Shown here piece by piece: positions 1 to 10,800 of a stretch of DNA of 64,000 nt; position 1 is the first letter of the stretch, and every line of letters begins with the position of its first letter. The notes under the pieces were generated by a model that was not told where the DNA came from, searched no databases, and worked only from the letters and a program-made list of their open reading frames with translations. Source of the stretch: Nannobrachium achirus (lineage: Eukaryota > Chordata > Actinopteri > Myctophiformes > Myctophidae); contig OY997641.1 in assembly GCA_963921795.1 (NCBI GenBank), forward strand, positions 61,963,000 through 62,026,999, given 5' to 3'. The position numbers and the translations under genes were made by a program.

Positions 1-42
1 CCTAAACTAAACTGTATGTGTTTTTGTCTGTATCTGTATAGG

Positions 43-235
43 TCCAAAGTTCATGTGTAGAAAGTGTTGGGCACATTGGGGTGCGAAAATCCCAGGAGAA
101 GATAGATTTTAACATAATTCACATCATTCGAAATGGTGGGAGATCTGAATGTCAGAGGTCATAGGTCAAATTGACACAATTGATCCTCATGAGGAGACAC
201 ATTATGTGTAATGATGTTTCATGGCTGTAGTTCAG
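43..235 (+). repeat. Dispersed repeat, 'TCCAAAGTTCATGT' family, copy 1
   Basis: This stretch begins with a TCCAAAGTTCATGT word, passes through 'aaaatcccaggag' and 'atggtgggagatct', and ends near 'gaggagacacat...atggctgta'. The same order of words recurs at about 6382-6600, 45760-46020 and 46892-47130, and in reverse at about 49490-49760. No coding potential is seen. It is an old interspersed repeat of unknown class. Confidence 0.75.
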
Positions 236-560
236 GGGTCTTCAACATTTTCAGGCCAAGGACCCCTTAGTTGAGAGAGAGATGAAGCATGGACCTCCAC
301 AGGGTGCAGGGTGTCCATACTGTATGTCTCTGCATCTAGGGAGAGCATCTTGGTCTGTAAGAGGTGTCCCAGTATGACACTTCAAGAGGGTTGTGCCCCG
401 AGAGGGCTGCCAGGAGCAGGCCAGGAGGCCTGGCTCCACTGGTCTGTAATGTTGTTATATGCTGCTCGATTCTTTGATCTTTTAAGTACAATTTTGTCAA
501 TCCTTCATCCTTGTGGATTTTTTTCTCCCCATAACAGTTCCCTCCTCCGGGTAATCAGTG
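236..560. repeat. Fragment of 'CAGGGGTCTTCAA' repeat and unannotated flank
   Basis: The words 'caggggtcttcaac', 'ccaaggaccccttag' and 'gagagagatgaagca' recur at 17390-17460 and 48985-49075. This marks a short non-autonomous repeat family resembling the hAT-like 'CAGTGGTTCTCAA' MITEs elsewhere in the window. The remainder up to about 560 shows nothing recognisable. Confidence 0.55.
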
Positions 561-699
561 CCCAGGTGGTTGGCGAAAGGGCCTTTCTGTTTTGAGTTTG
601 CATGTTCTCCTGTGTCCCCTAGGGTAGGAACAAAAACATCTGTATACTGCCTCCCCCTATTCAGCCGGGGCGCCTTCCATGTGCTACGCCCTACCGGGG

Positions 700-2752
700 A
701 AACTCCCCTGTTAGGTGAAAAGAAGCGGACTATGCGTTCATTTCTCTCCTCTTGTCAAGCCATCCTTGATACAGTTGCCCCACTTAAAATCATGCGTCCC
801 AAATCACAATTAGAACCATGGCTAAATGATACCACTCGATCTGCTAGACAGGAGTGCAGGAGAGCCGAACGCAGATGGAAAAAAGATAAACAGCAAGTGT
901 CCTATACTATAGTAAAGGAAAGTTGGCGCCGTTACCAGAAAATTGTTAAAGTGGAGAAAACAAAACACTTTTCTGAAATTATTTTAACTAACTCTCATAA
1001 ACCCGTGTACTTTTTAGCACAATTAATTTATTTCTTAATCCACCCCAAGCAAACTGTTTTGAACCCTCCCCTGAGACCGCTGAAGCCTTTTTACACTTCT
1101 TTGTTGAAAAAATCGCTACAATTAGAGCTCAGATCACCCCCCCCTCTTTTGACCCTTCCATCACTGTCCCGTCCACTGCTGTTTTTAATCATTTTGAACC
1201 TGTATCGTCTCAAAACTAAAGCCTTCAGCCTGTCCCACAGATATTATCCCATCACGCCTTTTTAAAGAAGTCTGGGACACTGTGGGATCTAGCATACAGA
1301 ACATTTTAAATTGTAGTCTTGCCTCAGGTATTGTACCAACATATTTTAAACAGGCAGTTGTACAGCCTCTAATTAAAAAACCAAATCTAGACACATCAGT
1401 CCTCTCAAATTTTAGACCCATTTCAAAACTTCCTTTTATTTCAAAGATTTTAGAGAAAGTTGTACTCCTACAATTACAGGACTTTTTAGACAATAATTGT
1501 ATTTTTGAGATATTCCAGTCCGGTTTTAAAGCACGTCACAGCACAGAATCTGCACTTTTAAGAGTTTTTAATGACCTTTTAATAACGACAGATGCTGGTG
1601 ATTTTGCCATTTTATTACTCTTAGATCTGACGGCTGCATTTGACACTTTAGACTTTACTATTTTAATCTCTCGTCTTGAGCACGGTGTGGGTATTAAGGG
1701 CACTGCACTGGAATGGTTTAAATCTTATGTCACTGGTAGAGGTTTCACAGTCAACATTGGTGGTTCCATGTCATCCCCTGCCCCCCTCCACTCTGGAGTC
1801 CCCCAGGGTTCGATCCTTGGGCCCATTCTTTTTGCACTTTATTTACTTCCCCTAGGGTCGATTTTAAGAAAACATGGCATGTCTTTCCATTTTTACGCTG
1901 ATGATTCCCAAATATACCTCCCCATAAAACGTGATAGCACTACCCCTGTGAACCAGCTATTAAACCCACTGTAACAAATCTAGGTGTTAAAATGGACAGT
2001 GATTTTTTAATGGACAAGCAAATAAATGCAGTTTTAAAATCTTCTTTTTTTCAGCTTAGGATTTTATCAAAGGTCAAGCCTTTTTTATCGTTTGTGGATT
2101 TTGAAAAAGTGATTCATGCTTTTATCACCACTCGCCTTGACTACTGCAATGCACTTTATTTGGGGGTTAGCCATGGCGCCCTTCATAGGCTACAAGTGGT
2201 ACAAAATGCGGCTGCTCGCCTTTTGACAGGCACCAGAAGGCGTGACCACATTTCCCCTGTGCTGGCTTCACTCCACTGGCTCCCTGTGCATTTTAGGATT
2301 AAGTTTAAGATTTTATTGTTTGTTTTTAAATCTTTTCATGGACTAGCCCCAAGTTATATATCTGATCTCCTTGAACTTTATGTTCCCAAAAGGACATTGA
2401 GATCAGCAGGGAAGTTGCTGCTGGTGGTCCCTAGATCCAACCTAGTTCATAGGGGTGATCAAGCCTTTTCTGTGGCTGCCCCTAAACTCTGGAATGAACT
2501 CCCCCTCACCATCAAACTGGCACCCTCACTCACTGTTTTTAAACCCGTCTTAAAACACATTTTTATTCCCAAGCTTTTAATCCAGAGTGAATTTTTATTC
2601 TGTGTTTGTTTTTTGAGTTTCTATTTTATGCCTATCTATGTTTTTATTGTTTTTATTTCTATTGCTTGCTGTGATTCTTGTAAAGCACTTTGGTCAACTT
2701 GTTGTTTTTAAATGTGCTCTATAAATAAAGTGGATTGGATTGGATTGGATGA
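700..2752 (+). mobile_element. 5'-truncated L2-clade LINE retrotransposon
   Basis: A non-LTR retrotransposon fragment on the plus strand. Its translation runs from the basic linker before the reverse transcriptase (about 735-1010, with EPWLNDTTRSARQECRRAER) through the RT core to the C-terminal region. It ends in 'tgtgctctataaataaa' followed by three to four copies of GGATT, the short tail repeat typical of L2/CR1-type elements. No endonuclease domain is present, so it is truncated at the 5' end; the exact left edge is uncertain (about 560-730). Frame breaks and an internal deletion make it inactive. Confidence 0.88.
1282..2711 (+). pseudogene. LINE reverse transcriptase, broken
   Basis: Reverse transcriptase of the L2 element, in two reading frames (1282-1974 and 1992-2711). 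The first shows the RT blocks: NFRPISKLPFISKILEKV, then GFKARHSTESALL, then LLLDLTAAFDTLD with the first catalytic Asp, HSGVPQGSILGPILFALYLL, and FYADDSQIYLP with the second catalytic Asp pair. The second frame starts after a deletion that removes the region following the YADD box. It carries the thumb and post-RT region (FITTRLDYCNALYLG, LQVVQNAAARLLTG, HWLPVHFRIKFKILL). It cannot make a full protein. Similarity to teleost L2/Maui-type ORF2 is recognised from memory of the family. Confidence 0.88.
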
Positions 2753-3588
2753 AGGAAGCACAAGCTCAGTCTGTTGCTCTATTTTCATAATAAGTCTCCA
2801 TTGCAGCCATTTGCTTAAATACTATTTTTTACTTGACACTGAGCTTGTACAGACAGCAGAGACTCAGTCAGTGTTCATACTTGCAAGCGACCTGGGTCAC
2901 CAGTTTGACACAATGATGGGACGAAGTACAGGGCGAGTGGTTGCTGTTGTAGTATCATGACGTTACTTAGATTTGTCCTGAAATCAAAGGTTGTCCACAC
3001 AGACCATATAAAGGCTGTTTCGTGTATGTTAATAGTTTCATTTCCTTGTTCCAAACTTTGAAGGGGGAAGTGATGAACATGTTTAATTTCAATTCCACAT
3101 TCCGATCTTCAACTAGACTATGTGTTTGTGTGGGGGTGTGTGTCTTAGAAGATTCATATCCTGTTCTTCTTTGGGGTTTATGAAAGGAGGTGGTGATGCA
3201 CATTTCTGTTAGTTCCCATTCCTTGTCCAGATTTGCAATTGGAGAGGGGCTCCGCGTATGTGTTAAAGGTTTCATTTCCTTGCTTCCAACAGTGCTGGGG
3301 GGGGGAAGAGAGAGCTCACATGCCTACAGGGCATACAAGGTCAAGTAAATTTAGGAAAGGTAGCTCAGGTCTTGGCTTGTTCACACTTGTTTTATATGGT
3401 AGGCCTACCACATTGTGAATGTATAATTTAACTTAACAATGGAGTCCAAAATTAAACACCAATATAGCTGCAAGCAGTGATTACGGGGCAAAAAACTACT
3501 AGTAAGACGCCTCAGGGCGACATGCGACCTCGCCCTAAAGTGTGCCAATTCTTGGCCATCTGGCCAGTGATGTATATCAGACCAGTTA
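2753..3588. other. No gene; low-complexity and repeat fragments
   Basis: No conserved reading frame is visible. Two similar segments (about 3019-3070 and 3250-3305) share 'gtttcatttccttg.ttccaac' in direct orientation, and a related segment lies near 43090-43140, so part of this is an old dispersed repeat. Confidence 0.5.
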
Positions 3589-4515
3589 CCCATATATGGA
3601 GACCCCTGCATGATAGTCAACAATGTAATGTCCAAACATGCTCATATATGGACATTATCAAATATGGGCATTCCCAGATATGTCCTTAATATTGATGACA
3701 TTGGGACAGGGATCTCCATATATGGGCATAAATCGTATGTTAATTAGTAAAGCCAAGCAGGGCCTTGCCAAGTTAGGGCCTAGGTTTGATGCCTGGGGAT
3801 CTCCATGTATGGGCATAAGGGGTAGGTACCCTAACAGGGCATCATCTGGGAATGCCCATACTGTATATGGACATTTTATTTATTTTATCCTTTATTAATA
3901 TATATCCATGTACATATATGGACTTAATATTAACGTTTTTGGGAAGGTAGGTAGGGTGTAAATCAGAGTAAAGCAGGATCTCCATATATGGGCATATAAG
4001 GGATTTTTGTTTCTGGGAATGACCTATATGGACTCTTTATTTAATTTTATCCTTTATTAATAATACTAGAAGCTGGGCCGGCCCAGCGTCTAGTCGGCGA
4101 CCTGGCCAACTTTGGAACGATATAAATAGGGAATGAATGCCCCGCCCTTTAATGCAAACCCCATTATACCTGTTGTCATAGGACCCGTTTTGACCATCTG
4201 TTTGCCTGTGTCCATTTATGCCCATATATGGAGATATCTGTATATGTCTGTCTGTCCGCGTCCATTTTATGTCCATATATGGAGATCACTGCAGATATAG
4301 TTCTGGGTCCATTTTATGCCCATATATGGAGATATCTGTCTATTTGCGCCCATTTTATGCCCATATATGGAGATCTCTTTATCTGTTTGTCTGTGTCCCT
4401 TTATGCTCATATATGGAGATCTTTGTGATTCTGCGTCCATTTTATGCCCATATATGCCATATATGGAGATATCTGTTTATCTGCGTCCATTTTATGCCCA
4501 TATATGAGATCTCTG
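3589..4515. repeat. CCATATATGG-rich repeat field with imperfect tandem array
   Basis: Repeats of 'tttatgcccatatatggagatctctg' type, first mostly in inverted orientation (3700-4010, 'gatctccatatatgggcata') and then as an imperfect direct array of about seven 42-65-bp units from 4201 to 4515. Eight perfect CCATATATGG words start at 3590, 3716, 3982, 4222, 4273, 4320, 4361 and 4457. The words fit the CC(A/T)6GG consensus of serum response factor sites. Related copies occur at 41140-41360 and 50490-50660. Confidence 0.8.
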
Positions 4516-5517
4516 TCGCTTTTTGTTTGTTTCTTCTTTAAGCAGAATACGCAGCCTGCTTAAATCTGCATCATTCAAGTCATCCTCCCAGTCCCACGCT
4601 TTGTTGTTTGTCTTATGTTTGTCTTTGTCTCTTTTATTTTCTTTTTCTTTTTTGGAGCGGACCCCATGAATGCCCCAACCTTTAATGCAAACCCCAATAT
4701 ACCTGTTGTCATAGGACCCGTTTTGACCATCTGTTTGCCTTTGTCCCCTTATGCCCATATGGAGATCTCTGCACACACATTACCGGTTGCGGAAAACTCT
4801 GATGTCAGACATCAGCTCCGCATACGGGCATTCATTTTATGCCCATATCTGGAGAAAGCGCGTGCCGGTGGGAAGAACGGTTCTCGAGATACGCGGATAC
4901 ATACATACACATTCACAGAGATTTTGTGTTGACTCATGTGGCGTACGTGATGTCAGAGCCTTTTATTTTTTGTTGACTCATGTGGCGTACGTGATGTCAG
5001 AGCCTTTTATGATGTGATGTCACAATGAGTCAGCGATTGCGCCGATTTCCTCCGGAACAGCCTGATGTCAACAATCAGCTCCGCATAAGGAGATTCCGAA
5101 CGTTTTGCGCCGGTTCGGGAAAACCGCGTGTCGGGTCGGGTCGAAGCCCGGCACTGCACTCTGCGCCGCGGCGTGGAACGCGCGTGCCGAATCTGAAGCC
5201 GGTGGGATGAACGGTTCTCGAGATACGCGGATTACATACAGACACGCAGACAGAGATTTGTCGCATTTATAGATAGATGTATCCCTCCCACCCTCCTCTA
5301 CCCACTTTTCACCCTTGACCTTTGGACTCCTACTCTTTCCTTTGAGTTAGAGCAATGGACTTTAATTTGGTATCTGGTGATGACTATAAAAATGTTGTTC
5401 CGTTATGAACCAAGCAACACTACTTTCCTAAGGTTCCCAAACCTTTTAGCCTGAGACCCAAAGTAGAAATGTCATGTCTCCGAGGGAGCCAAACTAGTGA
5501 AAATAGCCGATCTACAA
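4516..5517. repeat. Mixed dispersed repeats, including a 45-bp direct duplication
   Basis: The words 'aatgcaaaccccattatacctgttgtcatagg' flank the tandem field on both sides (about 4150-4190 and 4682-4714). A unit beginning TTGACTCATGTGGCGTACGT is directly duplicated at about 4929 and 4974. The segment 5130-5270 ('ccgcggcgtggaacg', 'gatacgcggattacata') recurs inverted at about 47290-47390. From about 5430 the sequence resembles a hAT-like repeat ('cccaaaccttttagcctgagaccc') that is cut by the MITE at 5518. No gene is seen. Confidence 0.6.
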
Positions 5518-5819
5518 TAGTGATGGGCAATCCCGTTCATTTCAGTGATCAGATCATTTCGTTCACGTTCATGGTAATGATCCGTTCAAAAGATTCGTTC
5601 AAATGATTCGTTCATAGTGCGATCGTCCCGTGAAAAACACAACCGCGGGAGCACAGCCTGCCCTCGCGTCCTGTCTGCTGGCCGGGGCTTTTAGGGGGAG
5701 GGGCGGGGGTGTGAACGAAAGTGTGAACGACCCATTTCAGGGATTTGAACGAATCGTTCACGAGTCATGCTAATGATTCGAATCTTATGAACGAATCACT
5801 CATGAACGACACATCACTA
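5518..5819. mobile_element. hAT-type MITE with exact 8-bp target duplication
   Basis: A 302-bp element with terminal inverted repeats TAGTGATG...CATCACTA, flanked by perfect 8-bp direct repeats ATCTACAA at 5510-5517 and 5820-5827. The interior carries many direct and inverted copies of GATTCGTTCA near both ends. Such subterminal repeats are typical of hAT elements, as is the 8-bp duplication. No coding region is present, so it is non-autonomous. It has landed inside one arm of the recurring 'GCCGATCTACAAGC' palindrome, splitting it. Confidence 0.93.
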
Positions 5820-5827
5820 ATCTACAA

Positions 5828-6381
5828 TCAATCTCAAGTATTGATATCCAAAAAATGATGTCATACATTGAAAATAACTACTCAGAAAAAGCATTTCATG
5901 TTATCTTAAAAGATTTTAATGCATTCATTAAAGGGATATTTCACACATTTTATCATCTAATCAGGCTTTTGGGAACAGAGGATAGTTTTTGAGTTGCTTG
6001 ATTGTGTTGCTGTGCTCTTGTGTTGCTGTGCTCTTGTGTTGCTGTGCTCTTGACGGCTTCTGGGTTTGTTTTAATCAGTGGCTGAACGCAAGTGCACAGC
6101 TGAGAGTGTTCTGCTACGCGCACCAGTGAAAGTGCATGTTAAAAAAGAATGAATGAAATAAATAAGGGCTCGTTCCGAGTACCAAACGGGTCAGGGGCCA
6201 GGCTGGGCCTGAATTCCATTGGCCAGGGCCGGGCCGGGCCCCAGATTTTAAGCCTGTGTAGGGCTCTAGTTAGGGACAGAAGAATAATTTTCATAAAACT
6301 GCAATATTCATTTGCTCATACAAACGTATTTTTTTAATTATAAAAAAGTAATAATAATCCGCTCAGATACAGCTATAGATA
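5828..6381. other. No gene; 3-unit minisatellite and fragment of a foldback family
   Basis: The segment 5930-5975 ('gatatttcacacattttatcatctaatcagg') matches the ends of the foldback element at 35535-36490. A 17-bp unit 'gtgttgctgtgctcttg' is repeated three times at about 6004-6052. No coding potential is evident. Confidence 0.5.
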
Positions 6382-6600
6382 TTGGTCCAAAGTTCATGTG
6401 TAAAAGGTTTTGTGCACATTGCGCTAAAATCCCAGCAGGACATTTCAACAGTTTTTCCTATAATTTAACATGGTGAGAGATCTAAAGGTCAAAGGTCAGA
6501 GTGTGAAAGTTGTTCGGCATGAGGAGACGCACATGTGTATTGAAGTTTCCTGGCTGTATGTCATAACATGAGTTATACCTGATCAAAGTTTGAATTTTCA
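6382..6600 (+). repeat. Dispersed repeat, 'TCCAAAGTTCATGT' family, copy 2
   Basis: This repeat has the same word order as the copy at 43-235: TTGGTCCAAAGTTCATGTGTA, 'aaaatcccagcagga', 'catgaggagacgcacatgtgta', 'ctggctgtat'. It is non-coding. Confidence 0.75.
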
Positions 6601-6605
6601 ATTGT

Positions 6606-6845
6606 AAATGGTGCATTTATATAGCGCTTTTATCCAAAGCGCTTTACAGAGATTGTGCATTACATTCACCCATTCACACACACATTTATACACCGGTGGC
6701 GGAGGAAACCATGCAAGGCACCAACCTGCTCACTGGGAGCAACTAGGGGTTCAGAGTCTTGCCCAAGGACCCTTTGACATTCACTCAGGGGGAGCCCGGA
6801 TTCGAACTGGGAACCCTTCAGAAACCCTTCGTGCTCTAATAACAG
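6606..6845 (+). repeat. Teleost interspersed repeat interrupted by the 7-kb transposon
   Basis: Starts with 'aatggtgcatttatatagcgctttt', then 'aaagcgctttacag', 'cacccattcacacacaca' and 'aggcaccaacctgctcactgggagcaa'. This word order is familiar from many fish genomes. The expected tail ('ttctctacccctgagctatgccgc') is absent here but appears at about 13978-14005, on the far side of the transposon. The transposon therefore probably inserted into this older repeat. Confidence 0.6.
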
Positions 6846-6867
6846 TTTTAGTATAGCAGCAGAGGCC

Positions 6868-7352
6868 GTCAGATTTTGAGATACCCCTACCCGAGTTAGA
6901 ACAAAACACAACCATGTTTTTTCTTATCTTTAGGGTGTCCCATTAATGAAATGGATTGTTGTGAACTTTTATTTTTGGGGGAAATTAGTTTTTTTGGCTA
7001 TTCTTTAAACCTACCCCAATCTCTGAAAAAGGCAAATCCGAATATGGCAAAGCTGACAAAAAAGCCTTTAACATGAGAATTCTCACCCCTTTCTTCATCA
7101 CATTTGATGAGGTATGAACCAGGTGACCACCCTACATCACCAAAGAGTCAGAATGTAATTAACCTAAAGAAATACTGAAATATAGCCCTTTAAACATACC
7201 TTTAGTTTAGGCGGAAATTGTACTTTGTAGTAAGGACAACTTTACTTTATCTCATTTACCAAATAAACCATGCACGTATGTAAAATAAGCTTAATGCATA
7301 GCCTAAGATGCTATTAAACAATAACCAGTGGTTGTGTGGAGAGATCTTGTAA
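6868..7352 (+). repeat. Left terminal inverted repeat of the Academ-like element
   Basis: About 485 bp, inverted relative to 13464-13948. Matching landmarks in order from the outside: 'gatacccctaccc', 'acaaccatgttttttctta', 'cccattaatgaaatggattg', 'aaggcaaatccgaata', 'gatgaggtatgaacca', 'ccaaagagtcagaatgtaat', 'gtttaggcggaaattgta' and 'ccagtggttgtgtggagaga'. Scattered substitutions and small indels show the copy is not brand new. Confidence 0.9.
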
Positions 7353-7768
7353 AGCTTTATTGCAAATGAGACTTCTTTAGGCATGCCCCTTCCCTGAAAC
7401 AGCCACATTAAATCACTGAATGTAACAGGTGAGTGAGGTGACATAGGTGACATATTGTAAGCCTGTAAGTTGTCCTCATATTTTGGTTAAGTCCAGGTTG
7501 ATGTACATTATGAGTGACCTGATCTACATGCATCTACAAAGTGTATCTACATTAAAGGTCTGTGAAACATAGAGACAGATAGATACAAAGTATACATAGA
7601 ATTATGAGTTTTATTGAAACATGAAAATGTGTGTTTCCTTCCTAAATCCCAGGTTGATGTTGCCTTGACATGACAAAATGATAATAATAATAAAGATTAG
7701 ACAAATCTCAACATCACTTATAGTCCTTTCAGAAAACAAAAGGAGAATGAACTGGAAAACGAACAACA

Positions 7769-7771
<3 letters not shown>

Positions 7772-7830
<59 letters not shown>

Positions 7831-7837
7831 GGGGGTT
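7772..7837. repeat. (TG)n and poly-G microsatellite
   Basis: About 20 TG repeats run directly into some 22 G residues. The tract lies just beyond the transposase stop codon, in its 3' untranslated region on the minus strand. Confidence 0.95.
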
Positions 7838-7843
7838 AGAATG

Positions 7844-10800
7844 TCAAATATCAGGCTCTTCAGACACATCTGGTGACACATTTTGACATTCTGCACAGCA
7901 GGTGCAGAACTCCGTGCAGGAAAGGCCAACAGAGAGGCACTGGCACTTTCCACTCTCTCTACAATTTTCATCTTTGCAGTACAAATGCGTTATGTCTCTC
8001 ACTTCTTTAGGTGCAGATGGTTTCTTAAATAGGACTGGTTCAATGGCTCCATCTCTGACAATCCATCCCTTGTCGAAAGGACTCCACAACGTGGGTTTAG
8101 GGATGTGACTGTGGCACCATATTGCTGTCTGGTACATTGCTCTTTGTACATGTTGTTCAAATGCATCCTCTGTTGGTGGAAGATTTGCAGAGGCTGCATC
8201 TGTTGTTGATGCAATTACGAACCTCAGTTCATCCAAGTTGGTGCACAGTCGTCCATTTTCTTTTTTCTTTTTTCCATAAAGTCGAAGTGCATACTCTCTT
8301 GCTACCGGCAAGGACTTTTCCAAGCATGCAGAATCTCCAAAATGGGCCAGATCTTTGAGCTCACTGAGATTGGTCTTCAGTTTGTTGAAGGCTGTACTTT
8401 TTCCTATCCTGTACAAACTGCTGGTGGTGTCACAGCCAGTGAGTGCATGACAGGCTGGTAGACAGCTGGACAGGTCTTTTCCAATTTTCTCGGATATGGC
8501 ATTGATGGGAACATATCTCTCCTTCATTCCATGGCCTGCATGCATGAAAACTGTAGATGAGCCAAACATTCCTTTGCTTGCATAATAAATAAGCAGTACT
8601 TCCACATCTGTATCATCACATCGCACGATGATGCGAGGATATGACTGTGCAAGATGTATGGCATGTAACACCATTCTTGTGTCTGCCTCCTCTTGATCAC
8701 TGTACAAAGACGTCAAACTGCTCACTCCTGCTTTGCATATGCTCATCACCTCCTCACCTTTGTCAAATCCACCTGCCAAGATGATGGAGTCATCAGAGTG
8801 TAGTCTCTGTGGGCCTTCAGTGACGATGTAGTTGCTCACAAATGTGCACAGTGCAGTCTTGTTTCCACTACTCCTCAGGTACTTCCTGTAGTTTGGAACA
8901 TTTGTGTTGCCAGTGATGACATGTGTAGGTCTTCCATCAGTTGCACCTCTCCTTTTCCTCTCAAGGTCTTTGATTGACAGTGGGTTGTCATACCTGTCAA
9001 ATACCATGACCACACATTTCATTTCTTGTTCTCTATTCAAAAGGTACAAGATCTTCTTCATGACACATTCTGCTAGGTCACTGAATGTCTGAAATGCAGA
9101 CTCATGGAGACTTTGAAGCATAGCCATGCCATCAATGATATGTGCAGATTTCTCTGTGCTGTCAGGCAGCTCCTGCACCACTTCTACCACAGACTCCAGT
9201 TTCTTAGCAAGTTCCGCTTTAGTGGTCTTTCTCATCCCTCCATCATCATAGAAGAGAGAGGGTGGGACAGCAGCCAGTTCATGAGACATAACATTCTCCA
9301 ATGACACATCTCTTTGTTTAGAAACAGCCAGGAGTCTCCTGAAGAGCACATCTGAATCCATGTGAAGTTTTGTTGTTTTAGTGCTTGCAATGCTTGCTTT
9401 CATATCTGTGAATGTTGCCAATTTATGTCTTTTCTCTGAGTCCCAGAAACCTTTAGCTGTTTCACTCTTTAGGCGTTCCTCAATGAAAGCTTCATTCCGT
9501 GTTTCCCCATCTTCCAGAAAGCTTGAGAGAGCTGTTGCCACCTTTTGTGATGCTACTTGTCCACTTGCAATGTTGATGAGCTCATCAGGAACTGTATCCA
9601 AATCAAATGGGTTCTGCCTGTCTTTTACATACTCCATAATCTGTACAATATCCGTCTCATCCCTGTCCATGCGGGCTGGTCCATGCTCTTTGTGGGATTT
9701 TTGTGCATGTGCCACCCTATCGCACAATCCATCCATGGCATCAATGTATTCACTGGTAACATGCCTTGTGATGAGCCATCTAGTCAGAGCTCCCTTTCGT
9801 AAAGTGAAGCCGACAATGCCTCCTTGACTCTTTCCTTCTTTATTTATTGTTTGTTCGAGTGCTTGATCAGTAGCCACACAGTTGAACTTTCTTTCCTGTG
9901 TGTGTCGCACAACGAATCCTCCTTCTTTCAAGAATTTGTAGGAATCTGGGTGGCTTTTTTCAAGGGCTTTCATTTCAGCTATGTACACTGGCATGTACTT
10001 GGAGTAGTTGGTCCTACCAGCAGCACGGAACCATGGTATTACTTCAGACATGCAGTTGAGATGAAGTTCAAAGTTAGCTTCACGCTCTGAACGTAGCATT
10101 CTAATTAAGAGATCAGCTCCTTCGATGAATTTTAGCCAGTACTTGAAAGTTGCTGATTGTTGAACTCCACTCTCTGAAAACTGCTTTATTTTTCTCCTCA
10201 GATCAGGAAGGTCGGTCTCCAATTCTTGTAAGAACCGCATGGCAGAGGCCTGATCATTGCCATGAAAGGCCTGCTGTACATCTCTCAGAAGGTTTTCTTG
10301 TGCATCAGTCATTAGACGTTGGCCTTGCTTGTCAAGCCAGGAAACCATTGCTATCCAAAATAGCCTAAACAGAGCCTCAGATACAAGTTTAATACACCTA
10401 ACACCTCTTGCAAGTTGTTTGCCCTGAAGCATTTGTCGAGATGTTGCCTCAGCATACACACCAGACTCTGTTATGATGTCAAAGAGACCTCCGTCAGCAA
10501 AAACCTTTCCAATGCTTGCCAGAAATGCCATGGTGATGTGCATGCCTCCCATTCTCATTGTAACCTTCCCATCTAAAGACTCAGGCTTACTCCATACAAT
10601 CTGTTGTGCTTTGCTATAGATAGCAAGATCAGCAGTTACAAGAATGTGACTCTGTCCCAATTCTTCAGCAAGCTTTGTGAGCTTCAAGAGGGATGTGTAG
10701 ATGGTGGATAGGTCTGATGGTGAAGCTCTTATGAAGGGCATATATTGCACTGTGGTTAATGGGATGTCTGACATGGATATGTAGGCATTGAAAGCAGACC

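Noticed and set aside
558-1265. Separate host protein of 235 aa
   Set aside because: Its basic WLNDTT...CRRAER stretch is the linker before the RT of an L2 LINE, and the frame breaks after it.
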